64,000 nucleotides of DNA from JAWKWH01 sp041397625 (GTDB taxonomy: Bacteria; Pseudomonadota; Alphaproteobacteria; Rhizobiales; Rhizobiaceae), in contig JAWKWH010000005.1 in the NCBI GenBank assembly GCA_041397625.1, positions 62,001-126,000 on the forward strand, written 5' to 3'. Below are positions 47,240 to 55,999 of this stretch, one piece after another. The notes under the pieces are model-generated. The model did not search any database. It was not told the DNA's origin and saw nothing but the letters and a program-made list of their open reading frames with translations. Each line of letters begins with the position of its first letter. Within the stretch, counting starts at the first letter, position 1. The translations under genes and the position numbers were made by a program.

Positions 47240-48715
47240 ATGCACCCACCTTCCTTCAATTTCGACAACAGCTACGCCCGCGAACTGGAAGGTTTCTATG
47301 TACCTTGGGAAGGGGCCCGAGTGCCGGCGCCGCGCATGTTGCGCCTCAACCGGGCGCTGGCCAGGGAACTGGGGCTCGACCCCGATGCGCTCGATACCGA
47401 GGCCGGCGCTGCAATGCTCGCCGGCATGAGCCGTCCAGAAGGCGCCGAGCCGCTGGCAATGGCCTATGCCGGGCACCAGTTCGGCGGCTTCTCGCCACAA
47501 CTCGGCGACGGACGGGCGCTGCTCGTCGGCGAGGTGATCGACAGGGACGGCAGGCGCCGCGACATCCATCTGAAAGGCTCCGGCCGAACGCCGTTTTCGC
47601 GCGGCGGCGACGGCAAGGCGGTTCTGGGTCCGGTGTTGCGCGAATACGTGATCGGTGAGGCGATGCATGCGCTCGGCATCCCGACCACGCGGGCGCTTGC
47701 CGCCGTCACCACCGGCGAGGAGGTTATCCGCGACGGCTACAAGCCGGGCGCGGTCCTGGCTCGCGTGGCCAGTTCGCACCTGCGTGTCGGCACATTCCAG
47801 TTCTTCGCCGCCCGCGGGGAAACCGAGCGGGTCCGTCGCCTGGCAGACTACGCCATCGGCCGCCACTTTCCCGACCTGGCGGATAGGGATACGCGTTATC
47901 TGGGCCTGCTCGCCCGCGTACGCGATACCCAGGCGGCATTGGTGGCGCGCTGGGTGCTGGTCGGTTTCGTCCACGGCGTCATGAATACCGACAACATGGC
48001 GATTTCCGGCGAAACGATCGACTACGGACCCTGCGCCTTCATCGACAGCTACGATCCGAAGGCCGTGTTTTCTTCCATTGACCAGTTCGGACGCTATGCC
48101 TACGGCAACCAGCCGACGGTGGCGCAGTGGAACCTTGCCCGTTTCGCCGAGACGCTGCTTGATCTCATCAATCCGGACGACGGCGAAGATGCGGTTCGCC
48201 AGGCCACCGACGAGATCAACCGGTTCCCCGAAACCTATCAGGCCGAGTGGTTGAAGGGCATGCGCGCCAAGCTTGGCCTGTTGACGGAACAGCCGGACGA
48301 TAACGACCTCGCCAACGCACTTTTCGCCGCGATGGAGGGAAAGGGCGTCGACTTCACCCTTTTCTTCCGCAGGCTTTCCGACCTGGTTCGCGGCAACCCG
48401 GCACCGGAGCGATCACTGTTTGCCGATCCGGCGGCGCTCGACGGCTGGCTTGAGCGCTACGAGCGCCGCCTGGCGGACGAAGACGTGCCCGCCGACGCGC
48501 GGGCCGGTGCGATGGACAGGATCAATCCGCTCCATATACCGCGCAATCACAAGGTGGAGGAAGCGCTGGAGGCGGCACTTGCCGGCGACATGGCGCCCTT
48601 CGACCGCCTTCTTCAGGCCGTGACCGCACCTTTCGAGGAGCGCGCCGGCCTTGAATCCTATGCCGAGCCCGCTCCGAAGGATTTCGGACCGTATACGACC
48701 TTCTGCGGGACATAG
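47240..48715 (+). CDS. selO: SelO-family protein adenylyltransferase (YdiU)
   Basis: This is a 491-residue pseudokinase-fold protein. It has LAMAYAGHQFGGFSPQLGDG (about 73-92), DIHLKGSGRTPFSRGGDGKA, VGTFQFFAARGE, VLVGFVHGVMNTDNMAISGE and DYGPCAFIDSYD. SelO transfers AMP from ATP to Ser/Thr/Tyr of redox proteins. The C-terminus TTFCGT retains the Cys that corresponds to selenocysteine in animal SelO. Position after msrBA supports an oxidative-stress role. Confidence 0.92.
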   Translation: MHPPSFNFDNSYARELEGFYVPWEGARVPAPRMLRLNRALARELGLDPDALDTEAGAAMLAGMSRPEGAEPLAMAYAGHQFGGFSPQLGDGRALLVGEVIDRDGRRRDIHLKGSGRTPFSRGGDGKAVLGPVLREYVIGEAMHALGIPTTRALAAVTTGEEVIRDGYKPGAVLARVASSHLRVGTFQFFAARGETERVRRLADYAIGRHFPDLADRDTRYLGLLARVRDTQAALVARWVLVGFVHGVMNTDNMAISGETIDYGPCAFIDSYDPKAVFSSIDQFGRYAYGNQPTVAQWNLARFAETLLDLINPDDGEDAVRQATDEINRFPETYQAEWLKGMRAKLGLLTEQPDDNDLANALFAAMEGKGVDFTLFFRRLSDLVRGNPAPERSLFADPAALDGWLERYERRLADEDVPADARAGAMDRINPLHIPRNHKVEEALEAALAGDMAPFDRLLQAVTAPFEERAGLESYAEPAPKDFGPYTTFCGT

Positions 48716-48794
48716 CCGATCATCACCGCCAAGGTTGCCGCCATCATGACCATCATCAACTTCCGCAATTTCGCCGGCCGAACGGATGGGCGGC

Positions 48795-49366
48795 TCAGCG
48801 GCGGGGTACATAGTTGGTGACGAAGTCGACGACCTTTTCCTCCGATAGCTCGCTTGGTCTTAGAGCGGTTCATCTTTAGATGGCAGCGGTTTGATGGCAG
48901 GGATTTTTCGTACCGGCAAGGAGAATACCGCAGCATGATGTGATCATCATGCGAGGATTTCGACACAGCCGGCGCGGAAAAGGCCGCCAAGTCAGGAGAA
49001 GTCAAGGCGTTGAATTCACATTGCAAACCGCAATCGTTTCAACTTGGTCTTGTCGCGCCCCGGCGGTATCGTGGACGGCTCACGGTATTCATACCGCATC
49101 GCCTTTCGTGCCTCACCGGGACACGAAATACCGGCGTTCAAACGATTCCGGCTAAAGATGAACCGCTCTAGGATGGCCTTACCACCGTTCGGCAGATAGA
49201 GGTTGAAACTGACATGGTCGTTGCTGCCCAGTTCCTCGGCGTAAAGGGTCATGCGCCTGCCGTCCTCCGAGACGGTGAGCGTGGTGCCGTATCTGCGGCC
49301 GTCATAAGGCCCCGTGCTGTAACCGGCCGGAAGGAGGCACGGTTTCGGCAGGATCGTTTCCAACAT
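48795..49366 (-). pseudogene. Small hypothetical gene interrupted by a MITE
   Basis: The N-terminal part (49171-49366) encodes MLETILPKPCLLPAGYSTGP and continues to YLPNGGKAIL. The C-terminal part (48795-48860) encodes RPSELSEEKVVDFVTNYVPR plus Arg and stop. Removing the insert and one TA joins them in frame without any change, giving about 87 residues. As it stands, translation runs into the insert and ends at 49016. The start is uncertain because the frame is open further upstream and GGAGG lies only two bases before this ATG. I do not recognise the family; an acid-rich small periplasmic or cytoplasmic protein is all that can be said. Confidence 0.7.
48863..49168. mobile_element. 306-bp MITE with perfect terminal inverted repeats and TA target duplication
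   Basis: TAGAGCGGTTCATCTTTAG at 48861-48879 is perfectly inverted at 49152-49170. The outer TA on each side is best read as target-site duplication, because removing one TA restores an open frame in the host gene. No transposase is encoded. TA duplication is typical of IS630/Tc1-mariner-type elements. A solo end sits at 36904-36922. Confidence 0.8.
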
Positions 49367-49437
49367 GTCCTCCGTCGGTTGGGCGACATTGTCCGGCGAG
49401 GATCGCGCGGCGGAACGACATTCGCAAGCGCCCCGAC

Positions 49438-50652
49438 ATGCTGACCTCTTCCCTGATCCTTATCGTCCTGATGGCCTTCTTCGCCTACTCGCTATTCAGC
49501 GCCGGCATTGCCCGCACTGTCCTGACGTTGCCGATCCTGTTCGTGGCTTTCGGCTATATGATGTCCGAACCGCTCGGCAACGCCGCCGATCCCGCATTGC
49601 TGCACGAGGGCAAGCGCCTGCTCGCCGAGGTCACCTTGATCCTCGTGCTGTTTTCTGACGCCAGCCACGTGCGGTTCATGCGCATACGCAGGACCTGGCA
49701 GATACCCGCCCGCATGCTGGTTATCGGCATGCCGCTCACGATCGCCCTCGGCACGGCGGCCGCCTATTGGCTCAACCCTGAATCCGGCCTTGCCATGGCG
49801 CTTCTGACCGCCTCCGTACTGACGCCGACCGACGCGGCACTCGGCCAGCCGGTGGTTTCAAACCCGGAAGTGCCCTCGCGACTCAGCCAGTCGATCAACG
49901 TGGAAAGCGGGCTCAACGACGGCCTCGCCCTGCCCTTCGTTCTGCTCGGCGCCATCCTGGCGTCGGCCGGCGCGGGCCGGGCGGAAACCGACGGTCTGGC
50001 GGTCTCCGCAATCATGCAGATCGTTCTCGGGCCCCTCGCCGGTATCGTCGTCGGTTGGGGAGCGGCGCGCACCATGGACTGGGCGCAGAACCGAAATCTG
50101 ACGGCGGAGGCCGCCGGCGGCATCGTTTTCCTCAGCACCGCGTTCGCCGCCTACATCCTGTCGACCGCCATCGGCGGCAACGGGTTCATAGCCGCTTTCG
50201 TGGCGGGCATGGTTTTCGGCAACACCTACCGTCATGACATCCATTTCGTCTCGGAGTTCATGGAAGGCGTCGGCCAGCTGCTTACCATGGCATCCTTCCT
50301 GGTCTTCGGCGCCTTCCTGCTTCCCGACGGGATCGCCCATGTCACGCCCCGCACCGTGATCCTCGCGCTCCTGTTCCTGACCGTTGTGCGCATGGCGCCG
50401 ATCTTCCTGTCGCTCGCAGGCTCCGGCCTGCCACCCATCGAGAAGCTGTTTCTCGGCTGGTTCGGTCCACGCGGCCTCGCCTCGGTGCTGTTCACCCTGA
50501 TCATGATGGATGAGTTCGAACTCCCTAACGAGCAGGAACTGCTCTCTTGCGTGTCGATGACCGTCGCCCTGTCCGTCCTTGTGCATGGCTTGTCGGCTAC
50601 GCCGCTCGCCCGCCGCATCGGCCGTTCGACAGGTCGGGATCGGGCAGGATAG
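49438..50652 (+). CDS. Cation/proton antiporter, CPA1 (NhaP-like)
   Basis: This is a 404-residue membrane protein with about twelve hydrophobic segments. The CPA1 hallmarks are SVLTPTDAALGQPVVSNPEV, the ion-binding core SQSINVESGLNDGLALPFVL, and FLGWFGPRGLASVLFTLIMM. It lacks the long cytosolic tail of some NhaP/NhaK proteins. It exchanges Na+ or K+ for protons in the inner membrane; specificity is not readable. It is divergent from the interrupted gene. The start ATG has no strong ribosome site. Confidence 0.87.
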   Translation: MLTSSLILIVLMAFFAYSLFSAGIARTVLTLPILFVAFGYMMSEPLGNAADPALLHEGKRLLAEVTLILVLFSDASHVRFMRIRRTWQIPARMLVIGMPLTIALGTAAAYWLNPESGLAMALLTASVLTPTDAALGQPVVSNPEVPSRLSQSINVESGLNDGLALPFVLLGAILASAGAGRAETDGLAVSAIMQIVLGPLAGIVVGWGAARTMDWAQNRNLTAEAAGGIVFLSTAFAAYILSTAIGGNGFIAAFVAGMVFGNTYRHDIHFVSEFMEGVGQLLTMASFLVFGAFLLPDGIAHVTPRTVILALLFLTVVRMAPIFLSLAGSGLPPIEKLFLGWFGPRGLASVLFTLIMMDEFELPNEQELLSCVSMTVALSVLVHGLSATPLARRIGRSTGRDRAG

Positions 50653-50822
50653 CGCCGGATCGACTTATTCGCGGTAGCGATCGTAACTGGATCCGCCTTG
50701 GATCGGGGTCCGGCGCGGCTTTCCGCACGCACGGCACGTGACCCACAACCGGCATGTGGGATAGCGCCGACAACCGTCGCCGGCATCGGTAATTAACTCA
50801 TTGCTTACATATGCTTAGCAAG

Positions 50823-50834
50823 ATTGTTGACAAT
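50823..50834. promoter_or_regulatory. ATTGTTGACAAT operator upstream of importer operon
   Basis: The palindrome is identical to the operators at 58170, 63840 and 63876. It contains TTGACA, but I see no good -10 box at the right distance downstream; a TATGCT at about 50812 is an alternative promoter element. The 418-nt gap between the antiporter gene and the importer holds this site and a structured leader, no gene. Confidence 0.65.
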
Positions 50835-50915
50835 CCGCTTGCCATTTGGGGCGGATTGGTGTAGGTTCCAAATTGAGTAGAAGCGAACTTAGCGCTGACG
50901 GCGCTCTGGTAATTG

Positions 50916-50952
50916 CTCTCCGTTGTCCTGAGAACCGGGAGAGAGGGGACAA
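50916..50952 (+). ncRNA. Candidate pseudoknotted leader RNA
   Basis: CTCTCC (50916-50921) can pair with GGAGAG (50938-50943), and TTGTCC (50923-50928) with GGACAA (50947-50952). The two pairings interleave as an H-type pseudoknot in the 5' leader of the importer operon, about 120 nt before its start codon. No known riboswitch consensus was matched. This is structure seen by eye only. Confidence 0.3.
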
Positions 50953-51070
50953 TGCTTCGCTCACCAAACCCAAAACATATGTCATTCGTCGGCATGGGCT
51001 CGATCGCGAGCAGGTATGTGCGCCGCACTTATCCTGCGCTTTCGGCTGTGCCGGGAAATGGAGGAGAATG

Positions 51071-52054
51071 ATGAAACGCTTGCTGACCGCGGCCGTCGCC
51101 GCGTTGACGATCACCGCGCCGGCTGCCGCTGCCGACCAGGTGAAATTCCAGCTCGACTGGCTGCCGGGTGGCGAGAAGGCGCCCATCTTCGTTTGCATGG
51201 AACGCGGTTTCTGCGCCGACGCCGGCCTTGAAGTGACGATTGAATCGGGCCGTGGTTCATCGGAAGCGCTGACCAAGCTGGCGACCGGCATTTCCGATAT
51301 CGGCATTTCGGGCATCGGCGCGCTGATGGCCGCCCGCGCCACCGAAAACATCGCGGTAACCGCTGTGATGTCCGTCTTCAACAAGGGCCCGCACGCCTTC
51401 TTCACCATCGAGGGCAACGGAATTTCCAAGTTCGCGGACGTGGGCGGCCGCAGCATCGCCACTTCGCCGTTCACCTCGTCCAACATCTACCTGCCGCTGG
51501 TGCTGGCCGACAACGGCTTGTCGGAAGACAGCATCAAGGTCACCAAGGCCGATCCCGGCGCTCTCGGGCCGATGCTGGTAACCGGGCAGGTCGACGCGAT
51601 CATCGCGTGGGTTACCGACGTGTCGCGCTACACCGGCCAGGCCACCGAGGCCGGCAAGGAACTGATCGTGCTGCCGTGGTCGGAAGCCGGTCTCGACATG
51701 TATTCGACGTCCGTCGTTGCCTCCGACAAGTTCCTGACCGAGCGCCCCGACGTGGCTCGCCGCTTCGTGGCCGCGTTCATGAAATCGATCGAATACTGCC
51801 GCGAGAACCCCGATGACGCCGCTCAGGCGGTGGTCGACGCGGTGCCGGAAATCGACGCCAAGAGTGCGCGCGGATCGCTTGCCGACGCGTTGGTGTTGAT
51901 GTTCAACGAAGTGACGGAGCAATATCCGCTAGGTAGCTTCGATCCGGAGCGGCTGGCCGCCACCTGGAAGCGCGTCGCCGCCGCCCAGGAGCTCGACGAG
52001 AGCGCCGTCAACCCGGAAGACGTCGTCGATCGCAGCTTCATGCCGGGATCCTGA
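51071..52054 (+). CDS. NMT1/THI5-like substrate-binding protein of ABC importer
   Basis: This 327-residue protein has a signal peptide (core LLTAAVAALTITAPAAA, cleavage near residue 21). The mature part begins DQVKFQLDWLPGGEKAPIFV, the pattern of ThiY/SsuA-like NMT1 proteins that bind pyrimidine precursors, sulfonates, nitriles or aromatic acids. Further motifs are ITIDSGR-like VTIESGRGSSEALTKLA and DVGGRSIATSPFTSS. The ATG at 51071 is 6 nt after GGAGG; the preceding ATG at 51068 is an alternative. The ligand is unknown. The shared operator with the ubiD and Mo-hydroxylase genes suggests it imports that pathway's substrate. Confidence 0.85.
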   Translation: MKRLLTAAVAALTITAPAAAADQVKFQLDWLPGGEKAPIFVCMERGFCADAGLEVTIESGRGSSEALTKLATGISDIGISGIGALMAARATENIAVTAVMSVFNKGPHAFFTIEGNGISKFADVGGRSIATSPFTSSNIYLPLVLADNGLSEDSIKVTKADPGALGPMLVTGQVDAIIAWVTDVSRYTGQATEAGKELIVLPWSEAGLDMYSTSVVASDKFLTERPDVARRFVAAFMKSIEYCRENPDDAAQAVVDAVPEIDAKSARGSLADALVLMFNEVTEQYPLGSFDPERLAATWKRVAAAQELDESAVNPEDVVDRSFMPGS

Positions 52055-52056
52055 AC

Positions 52057-52848
52057 ATGACTGCCGCAACCCGAAACCAGACCGCGATCAGATTTGCCGG
52101 CGCCGGCATCACTTTCGACACGGCGTCCGGTCCCCTGGTTGCGCTGAAGGACGTTGATCTTTCCATCGACGATCATGAGTTCGTTGCGATCCTCGGACCA
52201 TCGGGTTGTGGCAAGTCCACGCTGATGCGGCTCGTCGCCGGGCTCCTGAGACCCACCGAGGGCACCGTGGAGGTGAACGGCCAGAAAGTCGTCCAGCCGC
52301 GCGACAATATCGGCATCGTGTTCCAGAAGCCGACCTTGCTGCCGTGGGCAACGCTGGAAGACAACGTCGTTTTCCCGATGAAGCACAAATACGGCAAGGT
52401 AACCGCCAGGCAGCGCCAGCGCGCCCACGAACTGCTCGACATGGTCGGGCTGGCAAAGCTGGAGAAAAGGCGCCCCGGCCGTCTTTCAGGGGGCATGCAA
52501 CAGCGCGTGGGCATTGCGCGCGCGCTGTTGCACGATCCGGACATCCTGCTCATGGACGAACCGTTTTCGGCGCTGGACGCGCTGACGCGCGAGGAAATGG
52601 GTTTCGAACTGCTGAACATATGGCAGGAGACGCGCAAGACCGTGATGTTCATCACCCACTCGATCGCCGAGGCAGTACTGCTGTCCGACCGGGTGATCGT
52701 CATGAGCCGCGGGCCGGGAGCGAAAGTTGCCGAGGATCTCAAGGTGCCGGCCGGTCGGCCGCGACACGGCGAATCCATGCGCTCTTCCGACATGCAGGAC
52801 CTTACCGCCCATCTGCGTGACATCCTCATGAAAAAGGAGGCGGCTTGA
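52057..52848 (+). CDS. ABC importer ATPase (SsuB/ThiZ type)
   Basis: This 263-residue ATPase has Walker A ILGPSGCGKSTLMRLVAG (about 46-63), signature LSGGMQQRVGIARALLHDPD and Walker B ILLMDEPFSALDALTREEM. No TOBE domain is present, as usual for nitrate/sulfonate/taurine-type importers. It starts 2 nt after the binding-protein gene. Confidence 0.9.
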   Translation: MTAATRNQTAIRFAGAGITFDTASGPLVALKDVDLSIDDHEFVAILGPSGCGKSTLMRLVAGLLRPTEGTVEVNGQKVVQPRDNIGIVFQKPTLLPWATLEDNVVFPMKHKYGKVTARQRQRAHELLDMVGLAKLEKRRPGRLSGGMQQRVGIARALLHDPDILLMDEPFSALDALTREEMGFELLNIWQETRKTVMFITHSIAEAVLLSDRVIVMSRGPGAKVAEDLKVPAGRPRHGESMRSSDMQDLTAHLRDILMKKEAA

Positions 52849-52850
52849 CC

Positions 52851-53633
52851 ATGGCCAGCGCTATCGATCGCATGAACCGGATCCCCGGCGGATTGCCGGC
52901 ACTGACCTTCCTCATCATCCTCGTCATCTGGGAGGTCTCAACCAGGGTCCTCCAGATACCGTCCTTCCTGCTGCCCGCACCTTCGCGTATCGTCGAGGGT
53001 TTCGACGGTATAACCGTGGCGCGCTGGGCCGGCCATGTGTGGTCAACCTTCCGCGTGGCCATGACGGGCTATCTGACGGCCATCGCGGTCTCGCTGCCGC
53101 TGGCGATCATGCTTACGCGTTACAAGACCGTGTCGAGCAGCATCTATCCGCTGCTGGTCGTCATCCAGTCGACACCGATCGTCGCGGTGGCGCCGATCAT
53201 CGTCGTCACGCTCGGTTCGGGTGATCTGTCGCGGGTGCTGATCACCTTCCTGATTTCCTTCTTCCCGCTGGTCGTGTCGATGACCACCGGCCTGAAGGCA
53301 ACGCCTGAAGAACTAATCGAGCTGTCGCACAGCCTCAGGGCGCCGCTGATCCGCGAGTTCACGCAGATCCGCATCCCCTTCGCCATTCCCTACATCTTCT
53401 CGGGCCTGAAAATCTCGGTGACGCTGTCGGTGATCGGCGCGGTGGTGGCGGAGTTCGTCGCCGCGGAAAAAGGCATCGGCTACTTCATCCAGTTCTCGAC
53501 ATCCCTGTTCAAGATCCCGCAGGCATGGGCAGGCCTCGCGATATTGGTGTTGATGTCGCTGACATTGTTCCAGCTCATTTCCTTCATCCAGCGCCGCTTC
53601 TTCCCCTGGTCGTTGCCGCGCGAAACGAAGTGA
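52851..53633 (+). CDS. ABC importer permease (SsuC/ThiX type)
   Basis: This 260-residue inner-membrane protein has about six hydrophobic segments and the EAA loop LSHSLRAPLIREFTQIRIPF, typical of the SsuC/TauC family. An AGGAGG (52835-52840) serves either the ATG at 52851 or a TTG at 52845 that overlaps the ATPase stop. ATG is preferred. It ends the importer operon. Confidence 0.9.
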   Translation: MASAIDRMNRIPGGLPALTFLIILVIWEVSTRVLQIPSFLLPAPSRIVEGFDGITVARWAGHVWSTFRVAMTGYLTAIAVSLPLAIMLTRYKTVSSSIYPLLVVIQSTPIVAVAPIIVVTLGSGDLSRVLITFLISFFPLVVSMTTGLKATPEELIELSHSLRAPLIREFTQIRIPFAIPYIFSGLKISVTLSVIGAVVAEFVAAEKGIGYFIQFSTSLFKIPQAWAGLAILVLMSLTLFQLISFIQRRFFPWSLPRETK

Positions 53634-53659
53634 ACGGCTTTGTTATAGCCGATGCATAG

Positions 53660-53850
53660 GAAATCCTCACCGCTAAAGCCGGTGAGGATATTCGCGTCAA
53701 AGATGGGGCGATCGCCGGGACCGGCTCCATCGAGCGCGCCGGGCGGGAAGGTGGTCGATACTTCCGGTGTGATGGTTACCCCGGTTTGGCCAATACCACC
53801 ACCATCTTTCCGATGTTTCTCAAGGCGATGCCGGCGGGCATGGACAGGCC
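53660..53850 (+). pseudogene. Decayed amidohydrolase (8-oxoguanine deaminase/AtzA-like) fragment
   Basis: In one frame the sequence reads GEDIRVKDGAIAGTGSIERA, in the next GGKVVDTSGVMVTP, then ANTTTIFPMFLKAMPAGMD with HHHL in a shifted frame over the same bases. In sequence these match the N-terminal part of subtype III deaminases (metal motif about N-T-H-H-H-L-F-Q-S-L-L-K, then PAG). At least two frameshifts are needed, no start fits, and the barrel after PAGMD is missing. A 10-bp hairpin (53663-53689) lies inside. The remaining gap to ubiX (to 53958) shows nothing else. Confidence 0.5.
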
Positions 53851-53958
53851 GCCTACACCACCACCGGATGCGGCCGGTTCCAATCTCCTGCTGACACGGG
53901 CTCGGCGTCGATATTCAGATAGTATCAATTCCGGGATTTGGTCGCCCGGCGGCGAAAC

Positions 53959-54546
53959 CTATTCGCTGCGCACGCCCTGCCAGCGATGCGCCAGCCCGAC
54001 ATCGAGGTCGAAGAGATCGAGCACGCGGCCGATCGTGTGGTCGACCATGTCGTCGAGGCTTTGCGGTTTTGCGTAGAAGGCGGGAACCGGCGGGTAGATG
54101 ATGGCGCCGGCCTCGGTGACGGCGGTCATGTTGCGCAGATGGCCGAGATGTAATGGAGTTTCGCGCAACAAAAGCACCAGGCGCCGGCGTTCCTTCAGCG
54201 TCACATCGGCGGCGCGCGACAACAGGTTCGACGTGGTGCCGGTGGCGATCTCGGCCAGCGATTTGACCGAACATGGCGCGACGATCATGCCGAGCGTCTT
54301 GTAGCTGCCCGAGGCGCAGGCCGCGCCGATATCCTTGTTGGAGTGGCTGACGGTGGCAAGCGCCTCCAGATCCCTCAGCCCGAAATCGGTCTCCGCCGCC
54401 ATCGTCACCCGTGCCGCATTGGAAACGACCAGATGCGTTTCGACGCCGATCTCGCGCAGCACTTCCAGCGTCCGCTTGCCATAGACGACACCGGACGCGC
54501 CGGAAATACCGACGATGATCCTTGGTTTCGCCTTGCTGTTGCTCAC
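53959..54546 (-). CDS. ubiX: UbiX-family flavin prenyltransferase
   Basis: This 195-residue protein has the Rossmann-like opening IIVGISGASGVVYGKRTLEV, SYKTLGMIVAPCSVKSLAEI and the phosphate/prenyl site LVLLLRETPLHLGHLRNM. UbiX joins dimethylallyl phosphate to FMN to make prenylated FMN, the cofactor of UbiD enzymes. It lies 6 nt after ubiD in the same operon, so it supplies that enzyme rather than ubiquinone synthesis. Confidence 0.93.
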   Translation of the reverse strand: MSNSKAKPRIIVGISGASGVVYGKRTLEVLREIGVETHLVVSNAARVTMAAETDFGLRDLEALATVSHSNKDIGAACASGSYKTLGMIVAPCSVKSLAEIATGTTSNLLSRAADVTLKERRRLVLLLRETPLHLGHLRNMTAVTEAGAIIYPPVPAFYAKPQSLDDMVDHTIGRVLDLFDLDVGLAHRWQGVRSE

Positions 54547-54552
54547 AATCGT

Positions 54553-55941
54553 CTAGCCTTGGCCTAGGCTCTTCAAGATCGCGGCCGCGCGTTCGCGGGC
54601 CGCGGCGCCGATCTCGGCGCGCACACCATGGAAATTCGGTCCGCGCGTAGCGTCAAGCCCCATGCGCGAGGTGGTTCCGATACCGCTTGCCGACGGGTCG
54701 AGCGCATTGCCGGGCAACCCCTCGATGATCACCACGTCGCGATGCGGCTGGAAGTGGGTGGACAGCGCCCACAGCACTTCGGAATCATTGGTGATGTCGA
54801 CATCCGAGTCGACGACAACCACGTTCTTCAGATATTGGTCCCAGCCGAGCAGGCCGAGCATGACCTGGCGGCCCTCGCCCTCGCGCGACTGGTCAATGGC
54901 GATGTAGGCGTGGAAATGCGTGCCCGACGATGGGTAGTGTACGGCGGTAACCGACGGAAAACGCGCCTTCAATTTCTCCACCACCTCGGCCTCGCGCGGA
55001 ATGCGGCCGAGGTTGAGATGTTCGGCCGAGTTGCCGCCGGCGACGCTGACCAGGATGGCCTTGTCGCGGCGCATGACCGTCTCGACAGTGAACAGGTTAT
55101 TGGTCGAACGGTCCGACGAATAGCCGGTGAACTCGCCGAACGGACCTTCTTCGACATGGGCCTCGTGGTCGATGACGCCTTCGAGCACGATCTCCGCATG
55201 GGCAGGGACGCGAATCCCGTATTTGGGCGTGCGCACGACCTCCAGCGCTCCGCCCATCAGCCCGCCGGCGACCACGCGTTCGTCCTCGCCGAAGGCGAGC
55301 CGGGCCGAGGCGGCAATCATGAATTTCGGATGCCCGCCGATCACCATGGCGACCGGCATCGGTCTGCCCTTCTCCTTCGACATGTTGAGCAGCCGCCACA
55401 GATGGCCGCGCGAATGCAGGGAGGTGGCAAGCGTACTGGGCGAATTGATCATCGCCCGATGGTAGGAAAGGTTGCCGGCGCCGGTCTCCGGATGTTCGCC
55501 GATGATGATGCCGCTGGTGATGTATTTGGCGCGGTCGGTCTCGAAATGTTTGACCATCGGCAGGCGCGCCAGATCGATATCGGAGCCGCCCATAACCTGC
55601 TCGGTGATGGGTGCGGCGGAGACCTCTTTCGGCTCGACGCCGCGGCGGGCATGCTGCTGATAGGCCTCGTGCAGACGCGCCTCGTCGACGCCGAACATCG
55701 ATGCGATGCGACGACGCGAACCGAAGATGTTGCAGATGACTTCCGTGTCCAGGCCGGCGACATTGCGCAGATGCAGAATCGGGTGACGGCCCTTGGCGGC
55801 CAGGTTCCAGATCAGCGCGGTGGCATCCTGGTCGTCGGAGACCTCGGCCTCGATATCGAGGACATCGTCGGGATTGGCGGCGCGATAGTCGGCAAGAAAG
55901 CGCCTCACATCCTGGGTGTGGAACTGCTGGCTGTCCGACAT
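54553..55941 (-). CDS. ubiD: UbiD-family prFMN-dependent decarboxylase
   Basis: This is a 462-residue protein. It has AKGRHPILHLRNVAGLDTEV near the N-terminus, NLSYHRAMINSPSTLATSLH (cofactor contact region) and the catalytic signature EEGPFGEFTGYSSDRS (about 273-288), then VVDSDVDITNDSEVLWALST. UbiD enzymes reversibly decarboxylate aromatic, heteroaromatic or unsaturated acids. The start ATG at 55939-55941 follows GGGAGG. Operon context with ubiX and two amidohydrolases, and a shared operator with a molybdenum hydroxylase, indicates catabolism of an aromatic or N-heterocyclic acid of unknown identity. Confidence 0.9.
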   Translation of the reverse strand: MSDSQQFHTQDVRRFLADYRAANPDDVLDIEAEVSDDQDATALIWNLAAKGRHPILHLRNVAGLDTEVICNIFGSRRRIASMFGVDEARLHEAYQQHARRGVEPKEVSAAPITEQVMGGSDIDLARLPMVKHFETDRAKYITSGIIIGEHPETGAGNLSYHRAMINSPSTLATSLHSRGHLWRLLNMSKEKGRPMPVAMVIGGHPKFMIAASARLAFGEDERVVAGGLMGGALEVVRTPKYGIRVPAHAEIVLEGVIDHEAHVEEGPFGEFTGYSSDRSTNNLFTVETVMRRDKAILVSVAGGNSAEHLNLGRIPREAEVVEKLKARFPSVTAVHYPSSGTHFHAYIAIDQSREGEGRQVMLGLLGWDQYLKNVVVVDSDVDITNDSEVLWALSTHFQPHRDVVIIEGLPGNALDPSASGIGTTSRMGLDATRGPNFHGVRAEIGAAARERAAAILKSLGQG

Positions 55942-55999
55942 CGCGTCAATCCTCCCGAAAAAGGCGGCGGTCGCATATGCGGCCGCCGCGCGTGGTCTG

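Noticed and set aside
48717..49026. Minus-strand frame with a hydrophobic stretch MMVMMAATLAVMIGYVP near the end of selO
   Set aside because: It is antisense to the conserved SelO C-terminus and extends into the MITE; no ribosome site or family.
50927..50935. CTGAGA in the importer leader considered as a TPP riboswitch
   Set aside because: The importer is ThiY-like, but the rest of the TPP consensus (ACCTGAT, GGATAATGCCAGCG type segments) is absent.
53663..53689. 10-bp hairpin after the importer permease considered as terminator
   Set aside because: No U-tract follows, and it lies inside the decayed deaminase fragment, so it is not a convincing intrinsic terminator.
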